Assembly (NCBI GenBank): GCA_964017045.1
Contig: OZ024809.1
Coordinates: 8,021,012 to 8,085,011 of the forward strand
Direction of reading: 5' to 3'
DNA from: Omphiscola glabra
Lineage: Eukaryota > Mollusca > Gastropoda > Lymnaeidae
Length of the DNA: 64,000 nucleotides
Part shown: piece after piece, positions 11,169-23,900 of the stretch
Layout of the letters: each line of letters opens with the position of its first letter
How positions within the stretch are numbered: the stretch's first letter is position 1
The notes under the pieces: model-generated
Seen by the model: the letters and a program-made list of their open reading frames with translations, nothing else
Database searches by the model: none
Told to the model about the DNA's origin: nothing
Translations under genes and position numbers: made by a program

Positions 11169-12779
11169 ACTTAAATGAATTTTTAAAAAAAATGAAATTA
11201 TGAAGTTCGAGTACAAGCAACATTTTCATGTCTGGTTATAAAGACACTTGAAATCTGGCCAAAAAGACCTTATGAGAACCTAGTTAAAAACTGTTTGCAT
11301 CTACAAAACTCTCATTTAAAATACTTGTCAAGTATGTAACTTACTACTATCATTGTTCACAAATCTGCCCTATTAACTTGTTAACTGATGTTATATGTTA
11401 GTTATCGACTCACTATAATTATTTGAATGTCATTAAAATTTTGTTCAATTTATTGTCTAGAAATCTAAATTAGAAAATTATGCGCCTGGCCATAAATAAA
11501 TAATTTTCCTGCTGCTCTCTGCACCTAAAGTTTGACCACCTTGGCTTTAAAATGACTATGTTTCTAGTATTCATAAAGTTTATACATTTATGCATGGTGT
11601 AATTACTTAAACATTTATATATATATTATATCTAAATATATGTTCATGTTTTTTTTTTTAAAGTTTAATTAAAGAAGACATCATAAATTCATGTTGAGTG
11701 CATTGTTACAAATAATCAAAAAATAAATTTTTTATTTGCTTGATTTTCAGATTACAGAATACATATTTCTTTATAAGATAAGATAAGATTCTTTTATTGA
11801 TCCAAACAAATGGAAATATTTTTTTGCTGCATTGTACATTTTCAGCACATAAATATTAATTTGTTTCAGTTTTAGATTCCATAATACATTGTTTTATACC
11901 AAATCAAGATATGGTAAAGGGTTGCATGATGTGTAATATTAGTGGCACAAGTATAATAAAATGAAATTAAACCAGAGTACATTATTATTTACTGTTAAAA
12001 TAATGCCTTATAAATTTGACATTTTCATTTTTAAAAAAAAAATCTTATAATTAAAATTATTTTTAAAAATTCTTTTAATTTGTACACTTAAGTAAAGATA
12101 TACATTTTGGTCTGTATCTTTTTTCTATTCTATTAATGATCTATTTCATCACTGACAGTTTTAATGTACAGCTGTTCATTTGAGTGGCAAGTTTTATTAG
12201 CACCACTAACATAAATGAATGTGTAACATTTTGGTATGTAGTCCTGTATAGCGAATAATTAATGGATCCCTGTTACTATACCATACACAAAATTCATTTC
12301 TCACTACGTACTGATGAACATTGTGGTGAATAAATCCCATTTGATTTGATTTTCCACTTCACCACACAGCAACCAATGATTGGCTTGTCAGGGTGTCAGA
12401 ATCAATAATAGCCACAGAGGAACTGGTTGGGATCACGAATCATACTTCCCATGGGGGAACCAGTGGATATCAGAGTTACTTTTATCCGCTCTGTCACTGA
12501 TATCAATGGCTCACGGGCAAAGGTAACAACGTTGTTCGGGTGCAGTCACAGCAAAACAATGCTCCTATCATGGCTCACTTAGACAACAGTCTTGATATTG
12601 ATTTAATCCTGATAATATCATTATTCATTTGGGACATCTCATTGAATAGATGTTCTAGTCTGATAATATCATTATTGTTTGGCGCATCTCATTGAACAGA
12701 TGTTCTAGTCACTGAATTCAATTACAGTTTAACTGTATGGATGCAATTTATCTTAAATATCCCTGAGCATAATATTCAT
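11169..12779. other. AT-rich DNA with possible retroposon tails
   Basis: No gene seen. At 11774-11860 a gataagataag run precedes ttcttttattgatccaaaca, which looks like the reversed 3' tail of an interspersed retroposon. Near 12335 catttgatttgatttt looks like another tail. At 12600-12715 a segment of about 53 bp (gataatatcattatt core) is duplicated in tandem. Confidence 0.35.
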
Positions 12780-13103
12780 AATATGGGACTCGTTAACCTT
12801 GGACGGCAACTCATCTAAGAGAAGGCAACTCTGAATTCAAACCCGGAGATGGAGTCACGAAAGGCGGATAACATTGATACAATGAAACATTCCGACAACC
12901 CCTGCGAGACGCCACTGGTGCCAAGCTGTATCATCCACATGATGTTCCCTTGGGGGTCATCCAGCGGCATGGAGAGAGGCGATTTGCTGTTGGGAACCAG
13001 CTAATAATCCTAGAAAGAATAATCCCAGGCCTTGTGGATTTCATCCTGCGAATTCCATACCATCGTCACCTCCCGACGGACGGATGCCAGCAAAAAAAAA
13101 AAA
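12780..13103 (+). mobile_element. Putative retroposon 3' end with A-tail
   Basis: A GC-richer island in AT-rich surroundings, ending gacggacggatgccagc followed by about 13 A residues. The composition jump and terminal A-run suggest a SINE or truncated LINE inserted in + orientation. No internal polymerase III promoter was verified. Confidence 0.4.
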
Positions 13104-13137
13104 ATAGAAATATTCATAAACTCTGATCTATTCATTT

Positions 13138-13970
13138 TTTTTTTTTTTTTTATGGGTTTTGGGAAAACTTTTAAAAGTTAAGTAAACTCTTGATTCATGC
13201 ACTGAATAAATTATATATGAAAATGATAAAATTATAGATCTAAGTTTTCTTTTTTATGGGTATTAGGAAAACTTTTAAAAGTTAAGTAAACTCTTGATTC
13301 ATGCACTGAAAAAATTATATATGAAAATGATAAAATTATAGATCTCAGTTTTTTTTTATGGGTATTAGGAAAACTTTTAAAAGTTAAGTAAACTCTTGAT
13401 TCATGCACTGAATAAATTATATATGAAAATGATAAAATTATAGATCTAAGTTTTCTTTTTTATGGGTATTGGGAAAACTTTTAAAAGTTAAGTAAACTCT
13501 TGATTCATGCACTGAATAAATTATATATGAAAATGATAAAATTATAGATCTAAGTTTTCTTTTTTATGGGTATTGGGAAAACTTTTAAAAGTTAAGTAAA
13601 CTCTTGATTCATGCACTGAATAAATTATATATGAAAATGATAAAATTATAGATCTCAGTTTTTTTTTATGGGTATTAGGAAAACTTTTAAAAGTTAAGTA
13701 AACTCTTGATTCATGCACTGAATAAATTATATATGAAAATGATAAAATTATAGATCTCAGTTTTTTTTTATGGGTATTAGGAAAACTTTTAAAAGTTAAG
13801 TAAACTCTTGATTCATGCACTGAATAAATTATATATGAAAATGATAAAATTATAGATCTAAGTTTTCTTTTTTATGGGTATTGGGAAAACTTTTAAAAGT
13901 TAAGTAAACTCTTGATTCATGCACTGAATAAATTATATATGAAAATTATAAATTATAGATCTCAGTTTTC
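13138..13970. repeat. About 104-bp tandem repeat (8 copies)
   Basis: Each unit contains cttttaaaagttaagtaaac, gattcatgcactgaataaat and a T-rich spacer of variable length. The word gattcatgcac recurs eight times at intervals of about 104 bp, with very low divergence, indicating recent expansion. Confidence 0.95.
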
Positions 13971-14054
13971 TTTTTTTCCTAATTTTAAATGTTTAAAAAA
14001 AAATTCAATTTCAATAATTATTTATATCAAATTCGTGTGATTTAACTGTGAATC

Positions 14055-14251
14055 ATGAAAACCCACCAGTGTGTCATGACAACACATTGTGTCAATGCTG
14101 CACACCAATTTGTCAATGCAACACATCAATTTGTCATGACAACACATCAATGTGTAAATGTGACACGCCAGTGTGTCATGGCAACACCAATGTGTCATGG
14201 CAACACACCAATGTGTCAATGTAGCACACCATGTGTCATGGCAAAACATCA
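14055..14251. repeat. About 20-bp minisatellite abutting a SPIN-like fragment
   Basis: The unit is like catggcaacacaccaatgtgt, cut here to catggcaacacaccaatgtg, about 9 imperfect copies. It runs directly into the right half of a SPIN-like hAT element. Confidence 0.85.
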
Positions 14252-14315
14252 ATGTGTTTTCCGATGGGTAGTTCGACCCCCAAAGTGGTTGCGACCCACA
14301 GGTAGAGCACCGCTG
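14252..14315. mobile_element. SPIN-like hAT fragment (right half)
   Basis: Contains gtgttttccgatggg, cgacccccaaag and ggtagagcaccgctg, matching the right half of the copy at 6383. The left half is missing, replaced by the tandem array. Confidence 0.7.
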
Positions 14316-14639
14316 GCTTAGATAATCCGAGTGTTTAAATAGGATGATTATAATCAATGACTTCGTTAATCTGAGAAAATGAAATTGGCTTAGGTAACCT
14401 GGTAGGTGTAATTGGTTGGTTTTAAGCAATGACTTTGTAAATTTGAGTAGTGCCATATGCTGGTATCGATATACCAAATGTAATTAAAATGGAAAACACC
14501 TGATCACTAGTCACTAGACAAATAAGCAAGCAATTACTTTTTTTCAGAGGCTACCCAAATATGGTGAACCGGAAATTTTAAAAAGTCGCGTTTTTTTTAA
14601 ATTAATTCTTTTTTATAGTCTCTTCTTCTTCTTATGTCT

Positions 14640-15130
14640 TATGCCTTTTTACCCCGTCTGGGGCATAGGCCGTCTACAAGAATTTACCACTCATCACGGT
14701 CCTGTGTTTTCCTTTCCAATTGCCTCTAGGTGTATCCCATATTTTGCGTGTCTGCCTCTAGCTCGCGTCTCCATGTATTCTTATGTCTTCCTCTCTTCCC
14801 TTTTCCCTGTGGATTCCATGTTAGGCATTGTCTGGTGGTGCTATCTGGGGGTTTTCTGAGAGTATGCCCAACCCACCTCCATCTTTTCTTTATAATGTTT
14901 TCATCAATGGGCACCTGATATGTCCTTTCTAGTAGATCTTTGTTGGTGATTGTATTTGGCCATTTGATGTTCAGGATCTTTCTAAGGCATGTGTTTATGA
15001 CTGTCTGCACTTTCTGCGTAATGCTCGCTGTTGTTTTCCAACGTTTCTGCTCCATATAGTAGGATTGTTTTGACATTTGTGTTAAAGATTCTAGCTTTGG
15101 TTTGCAGTTTCAGCTGCTTCGACTCCCATA
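14640..15130 (-). pseudogene. Decayed LINE reverse transcriptase C-terminus
   Basis: On the minus strand the translation runs [20 protein letters not shown], then after a frameshift [49 protein letters not shown] and DGLCPRRGKK. These are the typical C-terminal motifs of an invertebrate non-LTR retrotransposon pol. There is at least one frameshift near 15055 and two in-frame stops near the 3' end. It ends in an agaagaagaag tail. It is a 5'-truncated, dead copy; the exact clade is not determined. Confidence 0.85.
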
Positions 15131-15419
15131 ATAATATTTTCGTTAAAAGCACAAATGATTTGTTAAAAGCTCATCTAGATTTTCCAATTCTAGCCCTTTA
15201 AATATATTTTTTTTAAGTCACATGAAATTAAGAGCTCTGAAGTTGCTTTTTTTATATTGACGTGGCATTAACAGCCCTGAAGTTGTGGGGAACATTAATT
15301 TTTAAAAAAATTCGGTAAATTTTTGGAAAAGCGTCCTTTTAAAAATCTATTTACTTGTGTTGTTTTGTTTTGTATTTTATAGTCAAATGCTGTGGTAAAA
15401 ACCCGATGTCTCTGTCACT

Positions 15420-15666
15420 TTATGATCCTGACATATCCGCAGAGTATGGACACGTGATAAGAAAACAAGGGTTCGCCAAAGGAATCATGCAGGGCACAAC
15501 TAGAGGAGGGAGAGGAAGAGGAAGGCAGAGAAAAAGATGGGAAGATAACACCAAAGAGTGGACGGGACTAAAACTAGTCGACGCTATGCGTAGTGCAGAA
15601 GACAGAGAAGAATGGAGAAGGATGGTTTTCATGTCAGCTGTGGTGCCCCAACGGTCCAAAGACTAA
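15420..15666 (+). pseudogene. LINE pol C-terminal fragment
   Basis: The + frame gives EYGHVIRKQGFAKGI, RGRQRKRWEDNTKEWTGL and DREEWRRMVFMSAVVPQR, ending in a stop at 15664-15666. This is the C-terminus of another invertebrate LINE family, distinct from the one at 14640. A gatgatgata run follows as a possible tail. The frame is short but uninterrupted. Confidence 0.8.
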
Positions 15667-15675
15667 GGGACATGG

Positions 15676-16039
15676 TGATGATGATAATATCCGCAGAGGT
15701 CACTCACGAATCAGCGGAGGTCACTGGACTACTGATCATGAAGGGTTGTTTTGTCATGGGGGGGGGGGGTGTAAAAAGGTTCAGCTCAGTTGGAGATCAG
15801 GAAGTGGGTCAAAACTAAGATGCAAGATTTGACTACAAATATATAATTATGTTGATTAAGGGATGGCCACGGCACGCTTGCGGCCCGGTACGTTAAATTT
15901 TGCGGCCTGCAAAACATTTCAATTCAAATTTATCTCCAATCTTAATTAAATTAACTTCTAAAAATAAAAGATTTTATAAACACAACCATCATGTCAAGGA
16001 TACCAATATTTCCAAAAGCTCTGCAGAAGCTGTTCTGTT
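15676..16039. other. Spacer between LINE fragments
   Basis: No exon seen. It has a G-run near 15760 and, from about 15862, a stretch with tgcggcccg/tgcggcctgc words that could be a decayed hAT end. Confidence 0.3.
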
Positions 16040-16640
16040 AGCCTCATGTTGCATTGAGCCCTAGTGTATGGAAGAGCGTCACGAGTCTCGATTCTTTGAG
16101 GGCCATTCCCACATGTCCGGGTCAATGGAGGTAGTCCAGCGAAGGGTACCACGCTTTGTCCAGAACCGCTACTGGGACATCTCTAGTGTTTGCAGCATGC
16201 TGAAAACACCGGGCTGATCACCATTGGAGGAACGACGACGACTATCCAGGCTCTCCAAAATAAAAAAATGGCCTGGTCTACTGCTCCAGCATTAAACAGA
16301 AACTCGTCCCTCTCCCCCATATAAGGCGGTGAGACCATGACAGGCAGTTCCGGCTCATAACAGCAAGAACACTGTACAGGAACTGCTTATTCCTGAGAAA
16401 AACAATCAGGGATTGGAACAAGCTTCCAAAAGGAATAGTTGAGGCGACAACTCTTGACACATTTGCGTCTATTGCCTCAGGCTTTCTAACCCCCAGTTCC
16501 TGATACCCTCACCGAATAGCCCTTGCAACCAAGGAAATATCCTCTTCAATACGAGGCACAGAAACATTGCGAACCCCTCTACATACATAGGATCCATAAT
16601 AATCAATATATTGATCGTGGGCCCTTAAATAGAAGAAGAA
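16040..16640 (+). pseudogene. LINE pol 3' end (Jockey-superfamily-like), decayed
   Basis: Reading + frames gives VQRRVPRFVQNRYWDISSV, LEERRRLSRLS, QFRLITARTVYRNC and TIRDWNKLPKGIVEATTLDT, the usual C-terminal region of reverse transcriptases of the CR1/Jockey type. Frameshifts and stops interrupt it (for example tga near 16217). After a non-coding 3' part it ends in a (gaa)n tail near 16630-16640. Confidence 0.8.
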
Positions 16641-16647
16641 GAAGAAT

Positions 16648-16890
16648 GTGAAATGCTTTCAAAGATGCTTTTTTTCTATCTCTAAAGCGTCTCTTCTGTA
16701 CCATAGCAAACGGCCTGCCTTGCTTGAGTAAAATATTCTTTTGGGCAAGCGGCTGATTGACATTCTTGCAACATGGCCCGCCCAACGAAGCTGGCAGTAC
16801 ATTAAAAGGTGTGTATGCTTGGGATACCTGATTGTGCGAGTACCTGAGGGATTGGGATCTTGTCCTGCCCTCTGATGCATTTAACAGCAT
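16648..16890 (-). pseudogene. LINE pol C-terminal fragment, minus strand
   Basis: The minus strand encodes QLRWAGHVARMSISRLPKRI and, after a frameshift, RFRDRKKASLKAFHI, the motif series also seen at 47.0 and 59.1 kb. It meets the tail of the LINE at 16040-16640 tail to tail across the gaa repeat. Confidence 0.8.
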
Positions 16891-17269
16891 CCGTCATAAT
16901 TACCGACATCTCACCACTTATGACAAACAACATTATTACAATAAGGATTTAAATCATTGTAGGTTTCATCATAACGTGCTGAATCTTAAAGTCTAAAATG
17001 GCAGCGAAATTAAATGTATAATATGTTCTTTACTATAGTGCAGCATGAAAACAGCTTAGTGAGTGTGTATGGGTGTGTTTGTGTTTATGGGGGGGGGGGG
17101 GCATTAAAACATTTTATGTGATCTGGTGGTGTGTGGGGTAAGAAAAGCTTGGGTAAACATGTTTAAACTTGCTTCGTGAACGCCCCCCACCCACACACTT
17201 TTTCCCACACTAAAAAAAACATTTTTGCCAGTTTGGTACAACCCAACGAAACAAAAACGCCACAAATTA
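16891..17269. other. Intervening non-coding DNA
   Basis: Nothing recognised apart from a G-run near 17091-17101. Confidence 0.35.
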
Positions 17270-19020
17270 AGTCTCAGCCACAGAATCACTCACGTCTAAG
17301 GCACAGAATCACGCCCAATCTTGTACACAGAATCACGCACATCCAAGGCACAGAGTCACGAACATCTAGGGCACTGAATCACATACCTCTCAGGCTAAGA
17401 ATCACGCACGTCTAAGGCACAGAATCACGCATGTCTAAGGCACAGAATCACGCATGTCTAAGGCACAGAGTCACGCACATCTAGGGCACAGAATCACTCA
17501 CATCTAGGGCACAGAATCACGCACGTCTAAGCAGTGGCGTAACAACGGCTTGCATTGGGGCAGTTGCCAAGGGCGCCGACCTGCGCCTGTTCAAAAGGGC
17601 GCCGCTAAATCTCTAATTTTTAAATTATTAGTTAAATATCAAGGGCGCCAAAAAATAAATTAGCCAAGGGCATCAATTACCCAGTTACGCCTCTGCGTCT
17701 AAGTCACAGAGTCATGCACATCTAGGGCACAGAATTACGCACGTCTAAGGCACAGAATCACGCATGTCTAATGCACAGAATCACTCATGTCTAATGCACA
17801 GAATCACTCACGTCTAGGGCACAAAATTACTCACATCTTTTTTATAGGGCACAGAATCACGTATGTCTGAGGCACAGAGTCACGCACATATAGGGCACAG
17901 AACTACGCACATCTAGGGCACAGAATCACGTATGTCTAAGGCACAGAATCACGCACATCTAAGGCACAGAGTCATGCACATCTAGGGCACAGAATCACGC
18001 ACGTCTAAGGCACAGAGTCATGCACATCTAAGGCACAGAATCACGCACGTCTAAGGCACACAATCACGCACGTCCCATGCACAGAATCACGCACATCCAA
18101 GGCACAGAATCATGCATGTCTAAGGCACAGAATCACGTATGTCTAAGGCACAGCATCACGCACGTCGCGGGCAAAGAATCACGCACATCTAAGGCACAGA
18201 ATCACGCACATCTAAGGCACAGAATCACGCACGTCTAAGGCACAGAATCACGCACATCTAAGGCACAGAACCACGCACATCTGAGGCACAGAATCACACA
18301 CATCTAAAGCACAGAATCACGCACGTCTAAGGCACAGAATCACGCACATCTAAGGCAGAGAATCACGTATGTCTAAAACACAGAATCACGTACCTCTCAG
18401 GCTAAGAATCACTCACATCTAGGGCACAGAGTTACGCACATATAGGGCACAGAACTACGCACATCTAGGGCACAGAATCACGTATGTCTAAGGCACAGAA
18501 TCACGCACATCTAAGGCACAGAGTCATGCACGTCTAAGGCACACAATCACGCACGTCCCATGCACAGAATCATGCACATCTAAGGCAGAATCACGTATGT
18601 CTAAGGCACAGAATCACGCACATCTAAGGCACAGAATCACGCACGTCGCGGGCAAAGAACCACGCACATCTAAGGCACAGAATCACGCACATCTAAGGCA
18701 CAGAGTCATGTACATCTAGGTCACAGAATCATGCACGTCTAAGGCACAGAATCACGCGCATCTAAGGCACAGAATCATGTATGTCTAAAGCACTGAATCA
18801 CGTACCTCTCAGGCTAAGAATCACCCACATCTAGGGCACAGAATCACGTATTTCTAAGGCAAAGAATCACGCACATCTAAGGCACAGAATCACGCACATC
18901 TGAGGCACAGAATCACGCACATCTAAGGCACAGAACCACGCACATCTAAGGCACAGAATCACGCACATCTAAGGCACAGAATCACGTACGTCTCAGGCAC
19001 AGAATCACGCACGTCTCATG
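17270..19020. repeat. 23-bp minisatellite (about 70 copies)
   Basis: The unit reads ggcacagaatcacgcacgtc plus taa, with frequent acgcacatctaag and acgtatgtctaag variants. Higher-order repetition of variant blocks is visible (for example around 17880-18060 and 18420-18570). It is interrupted at 17532-17695 by a transposon. Confidence 0.95.
17532..17695. mobile_element. TIR element inserted in the 23-bp array
   Basis: This 164-bp element starts cagtggcgtaac and ends gttacgcctctg. It is flanked on both sides by cgtctaag (17524-17531 and 17696-17703), a perfect 8-bp duplication of array sequence, which indicates hAT-type integration. The interior repeats aagggcgcc words. Confidence 0.85.
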
Positions 19021-19352
19021 CAGTGGCGTAGCTAAGGGTGTGGTGGTTCGGACCGCACCGGGTGATACCATCTCAGGGGTGACACCAAGTAGAAAAATTT
19101 TATATTTTGAGAGCACACACTGCTCGGTCTAACCAAGTGTCATAAAAGGATAACTGATCACACGTAAATTTTCCACACATTTAACCAATCAATATTAAAG
19201 TTCACCGTTGATGTGTCAGAAATGAGGTGACCCTATAATTATGTCAGGAAAATGTTTTGACCATGATTCAACGCCGATTGAAGAGTTCGGTAACTTTCGT
19301 AAGTGACAGGAAGCTATATTTATCTAAATTCTGAAAATTCGTAACGCCACTG
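19021..19352. mobile_element. TIR element, internally deleted copy of the family at 19669
   Basis: Starts cagtggcgtagctaagg at the end of the 23-bp array and ends gtaacgccactg. The interior (gagcacacactgctcggtct, cataaaaggataac) matches the 530-bp element at 19669-20198 but is shorter. No target duplication is visible. Confidence 0.75.
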
Positions 19353-19356
19353 ATAA

Positions 19357-20952
19357 GGGGCCATCCATAAATGACGTCACGCAAATTTTGCCGATTTTTG
19401 ACCCCCCCTCCCCCCATCGTCACAAATCGTCACAAAAAGTTAGACCCCACCCCCCTAAAATATAACGTCACAAATCTCTACACCCCCCCCCCCTATAAAA
19501 AAATCCCTGTGTCCACTACTGTCCTTTACAAGCCCTTAAGAAAGTCACCTCCCATGGATATCAAATTACTGCACCTGTGTCAGAAACACTTCACTAGAAC
19601 AGTGGTTCTTATCCAGTGGTAAAAGTACCTCCCCAGCCCCGAGGTGCGGAAGACTAGAAAAGTGCATTCAGTGGCGTAGCCAGAGGGGTGCGGACCGCAC
19701 AAGGGGGACGCCATCTCAGAGGGGGTGACATCAAATTGAAAAATTGCGTATTTACAGAGCACACAATGCTCGGTCTAACCGAAATTCATAAAAGGATAAC
19801 AGATGGCACGTACATTTTCCACCCATGTAACCAAACAAGATTCGTTTTTTATTAAAATTTCAAAGGTGATGCGTCAGCAGTTAGGTTACTTTATTATTAG
19901 GTCAGAAACACACCGTTTTGACCATGTTTTAACGCCGAATGAAGTGTTTGGTAACTTTTGTATGTGACAGGAAGCTATAATTATCTAAAATCTGAGAAGT
20001 AAAACTATCATTTGATAACATTCTAATAACAATAAGCGATTCTAAGTACATGTCACAGTTCATAAATACATTTACCTCCTGACCTTCAATACTGTGGACT
20101 AAGTTTAACAAGAAGAATTACATCGTGGAAGTCGAGGGTGGAGGGTTGACACCACTAGCTTACTGGACCGGGTGACACCAACCCTAGCTACGCCACTGGT
20201 TGTAATTGCTGCCATTGCTAGCTGTTGCTGCTTTTTTTAAAAAATAGTTTGTATCCATTTTGATCAGCAGCAGTAACTGTCTTTCTTGGGAATTTTGTTG
20301 GTGCATTGCTTTTATTTTTAATTTTTTCCCCTTGCTTATAAAGTTAATGAAAGAAATAAAACTGCGATGACTTGTTATTTTTAATATTATTACAATATAA
20401 TTTATATGTTTTTTGGGGGGGGGGGTGTTTAAAACGGAGTGGGCCGGCAGGGCTGCAAAAAATGTTAAGAATCCCTGCTCTAGAGCATGTACTAAGATAC
20501 CCCCCCCCCGCCCCTGCCCTAGAGCGTTTACCACCACCCACCCACCCCAAGGTCAACCATTGTATTCTTTCAATTCCACTTCCTCTGGATGACTCCTGTG
20601 CCCACATTTAGCCATAAATTCTCACAACTGGCATGGCAAACACACACCCAGTTCCCTCCTCCATGGTGTCTTGTAACCTGATCTGAACCAATATTGGGAC
20701 CTCACATACCTGAACTGATTCTCTCAGTCTCAGTGATAGTAGTTTAAAAATAAAATAATGATTTTTGTATAAAAGAATATGTTAAAAATGTCAATAATTT
20801 AGGGTTATTAAGTGCAATTCTTTACCACAATATTCTACTTTTCATGTGACGTCACATTGCTTGAGAGTCCCCCCCTCCCCCTCGTCACACATCGTCACAA
20901 AAATCTGACCCCCTCCCCCCCTAGACGCGTGACGTCATTTATGGATGGCCCC
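19357..20952. mobile_element. Composite TIR element, Harbinger-like ends, with nested insertion
   Basis: The left end begins ggggccatccataaatgacg; the right end is its reverse complement, and the perfect inverted repeat is 26 bp. Both sides carry taa (19354-19356 and 20953-20955), matching the 3-bp TWA duplication of PIF/Harbinger elements. Just inside each end lies a C-rich segment with atcgtcacaaa, in the same orientation at both ends. Between them are the element at 19669-20198 and non-coding DNA. It could be one MITE split by later insertions or two partial MITEs. Confidence 0.6.
19669..20198. mobile_element. 530-bp TIR element, nested
   Basis: Starts cagtggcgtagccagagg and ends ctagctacgccactg, imperfect inverted termini. 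It shares gagcacacaatgctcggtct and cataaaaggataac with the shorter copy at 19021-19352. No clear target duplication and no transposase frame. Confidence 0.75.
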
Positions 20953-20955
20953 TAA

Positions 20956-23900
20956 CCAGTCAATTTTCAAAATTAAAATTTTAATAGAGAAAACTACTAT
21001 GGTAGCACCTTGTGTTGTAAAATCCTTTTCATTATCATACCCCGTTGTTGTATTTAACTTAGATGATATAATTTGTCATGAAACGGACTGGATCAAGCTC
21101 TGGGAAATTTTCCATTTCGTTTCATCCGCTCCGTTTTTTTACTGGATTTCACCCCCACCCCACCAAAAAAAAACCACACAAAAAAAACCAACAACTGTCC
21201 ACGAGAGACTAAATTTATATAGTAATAGAATAGAAGGAAATAGTCTAAAGGCCGCGAATAAAAACTGAATTTTTAAGTGTAACATAATGTTATCGAACCA
21301 TAAGTGAAATTGTAACTAGGTATGAGTATGTGAATATTAATAATTGAATCTTGGGAACCTCTGTGGTGTCTGTAGACTGTAGTTACTATAGGTATACAGT
21401 ATTATACTAGACTATACTATAGAGTTAGAGCTACGACTACTGAACACATTTTACAGGTCCTCGCTATTGCTTATAATGACAATCTGGGACATACTAAAAT
21501 TAACAAGAATAAAATGTGCATTCTAAATGTTTGTACCCGGTATTTTACGGGATAGGGGTATTTTTTGTCTAGTAAAAATCGTGTGGGATCTCGGCCCGCT
21601 TTAGAAACCCTACTACAACACGAAATGGTCTGCCTTTGATTTACAGCAGAAGAGAGAGTTAACTTCCTTTGAGCCTCGTTTGGAAGGCTTCATAGCAATG
21701 ATGGCGGACTATGCGAGTCGTAGAGCAACGAAAGTTGGCATTTCAAACTAGCCGAAACATCAATCCTAAAAACAGGAGTTTTGTATTCGGAAAGAAAAAA
21801 AAATAAATGTTTTAAGTAAGACTAAAGAAAATTACACACTTTCCATTACATTTTAAAGACGGTAAATATCTTGTCTCAGTTTAAAACTGTTGGACGAGTT
21901 TAACTTTGTAACACTTTTTTTTTTGAAGTTTTGATTTGGTTGGTTAGGTTTTATTACACCCCTTGCCTATCCTAATAAATAATAATGATTAAGTAGCCTA
22001 CCATTCAAGTCAAAATTGAAATGAGCTAACATGGCACTTTAATTAAACCTACCTATTAGTATTAGTACTATAGTCTAGCCTACAGACTACACTACAGTTT
22101 TAGTTTTACAGTTACAACTTGATGTTTATAATGAATGACAAATGGTTTATTGTTATGTTTTTACTGTAAGTTTAGGGGCAAAAATACTACAACTTATTCT
22201 GCTGCATTAGGCCTAATAAATAATATATCATTGACAATTGATAATATTCAACAGACACATTTGTCAAATTGAATAGACCTTAACCACTCTCCTTATCCTA
22301 TGTTTATATGAATATGTAAATTTAGGCCTAATTATTATTTATAACTGATTAACTCAGATAAAAAAAACTTTAAGTCTTTAACTTTAGACTTAAATCAAAA
22401 TTTAGAGTCCTAATACTAATAGTTTAGAAAACAAAATTTAATTATCAATTAGAAATTCAATTATATTTATGAAGTGACTGGGTGGTGTGAGTTAAGACCT
22501 AGGAATAATTGGGGGTTTCTGAGGGCTTAATTTGTTTTTGGGATAATGCACAATAAATTTAACACCTCTTTCCGCCCTTTAACAGTCAACACTGACATCA
22601 TCAGATTAAAACTAAGTTTGCAGTATGTAAAAAAACAGCAACTGAGGCTATGCAAGGTAAATTAGGGATTGCAGGCCATTGGCTGATCTTCGTTTCAGTA
22701 AAAGGTGATATGCCTAATTGTGCACTTGTTTTATAGGTCATATATGCCTGTATGTAAAACAACAAAGTAAAAATTTATGGAAATGGTATCAATGAAATTA
22801 AGCCTAAGTGAATTTTAAATGCTCATTATTTGATCAAATAACATTGATGGTATTCACTTGATCTCTGCACCTTTGGCTATTGTAATTATTGTACTTGAGC
22901 CAATTATTTTGCTGAACAAATGCACATTTTTATACATTTTAAAACAAAAGCATCAATTAGCAAGTTCAGTATTATAAAGAAATAATTTTAATATCGTTAA
23001 TTTATTATGCAATAAAGTTACAGCAATATGCAAAAACCAATGGAATAGGGTCACTAAATGAGTTGGTGAAGTCCATACTGAATACTGAATAGATATGACA
23101 GTAAAAAAAAAAACTCGACAGAAAAAAATAGAAAACAGAAAACTTGCATTTTAAAAATTCATAGCACAAAACTTATCTAAATCTTGTTGATGTTGGTGGT
23201 ATTTTTAATATATAAAATGTGCTCAGTACTAGTTTATACAACTATATAATTTTTATAAGATTTTGGAATACATTTTTGTTTTTACTGATGCTGCTAAGGT
23301 ACATATTTCATCTCCACTTGTTGAAATACTTGATTAAGTTTGTAGCCAAAAGGTTTATCCCTAAATAATGCTTAGGTCTATCTGAGGAAGTAAAGATTTT
23401 GCTTTAACCATCACATATGCATAGGGTGCTTCACACTCTACCCATCGTGTGTTATGCTTAGGGCATATCATTTACTACCTAACAGACCCTACCTTAGAGT
23501 TGGGCTTAGGTAGTTAGGATGAAAGTACTAAGGTATAATCAGCATAAACACTCAACTGACAGGCTTAGTTGTTTATTCGTTAAATGAGAAGCTGATTTCT
23601 CATGTAGCACTAAATTTAAAAATTCACTTACATATAATTTAGGTACTCCGATACTATCAATTGGTACAGGTCATGAAGAGGGGAGAAAACCTGTGACATC
23701 ATTTTTTTATTATGTATTTTGACTTTGTTAAATTGCCTTGTATTCAGAATTGAAAAGGATAAAGGTGGTTACTGCGATCAGGTTAGGTAAAAGAAAAAAA
23801 TAGCATAAAGTAAGGTAAAACCTGAAAACCTGGAGAGCAGTGAAACAAAGGATGTGTCCCCAGAAAGAATTCTTTAGTTAACAAAACAAGTGAACAAACT

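Noticed and set aside
20945..21268. 107-codon + frame
   Set aside because: Starts at the end of a transposon and has no recognisable domain or splice signals.
21692..21745. ATG GCG GAC short frame as a first coding exon
   Set aside because: Closes after 17 codons with no convincing donor; at most a 5' non-coding exon.
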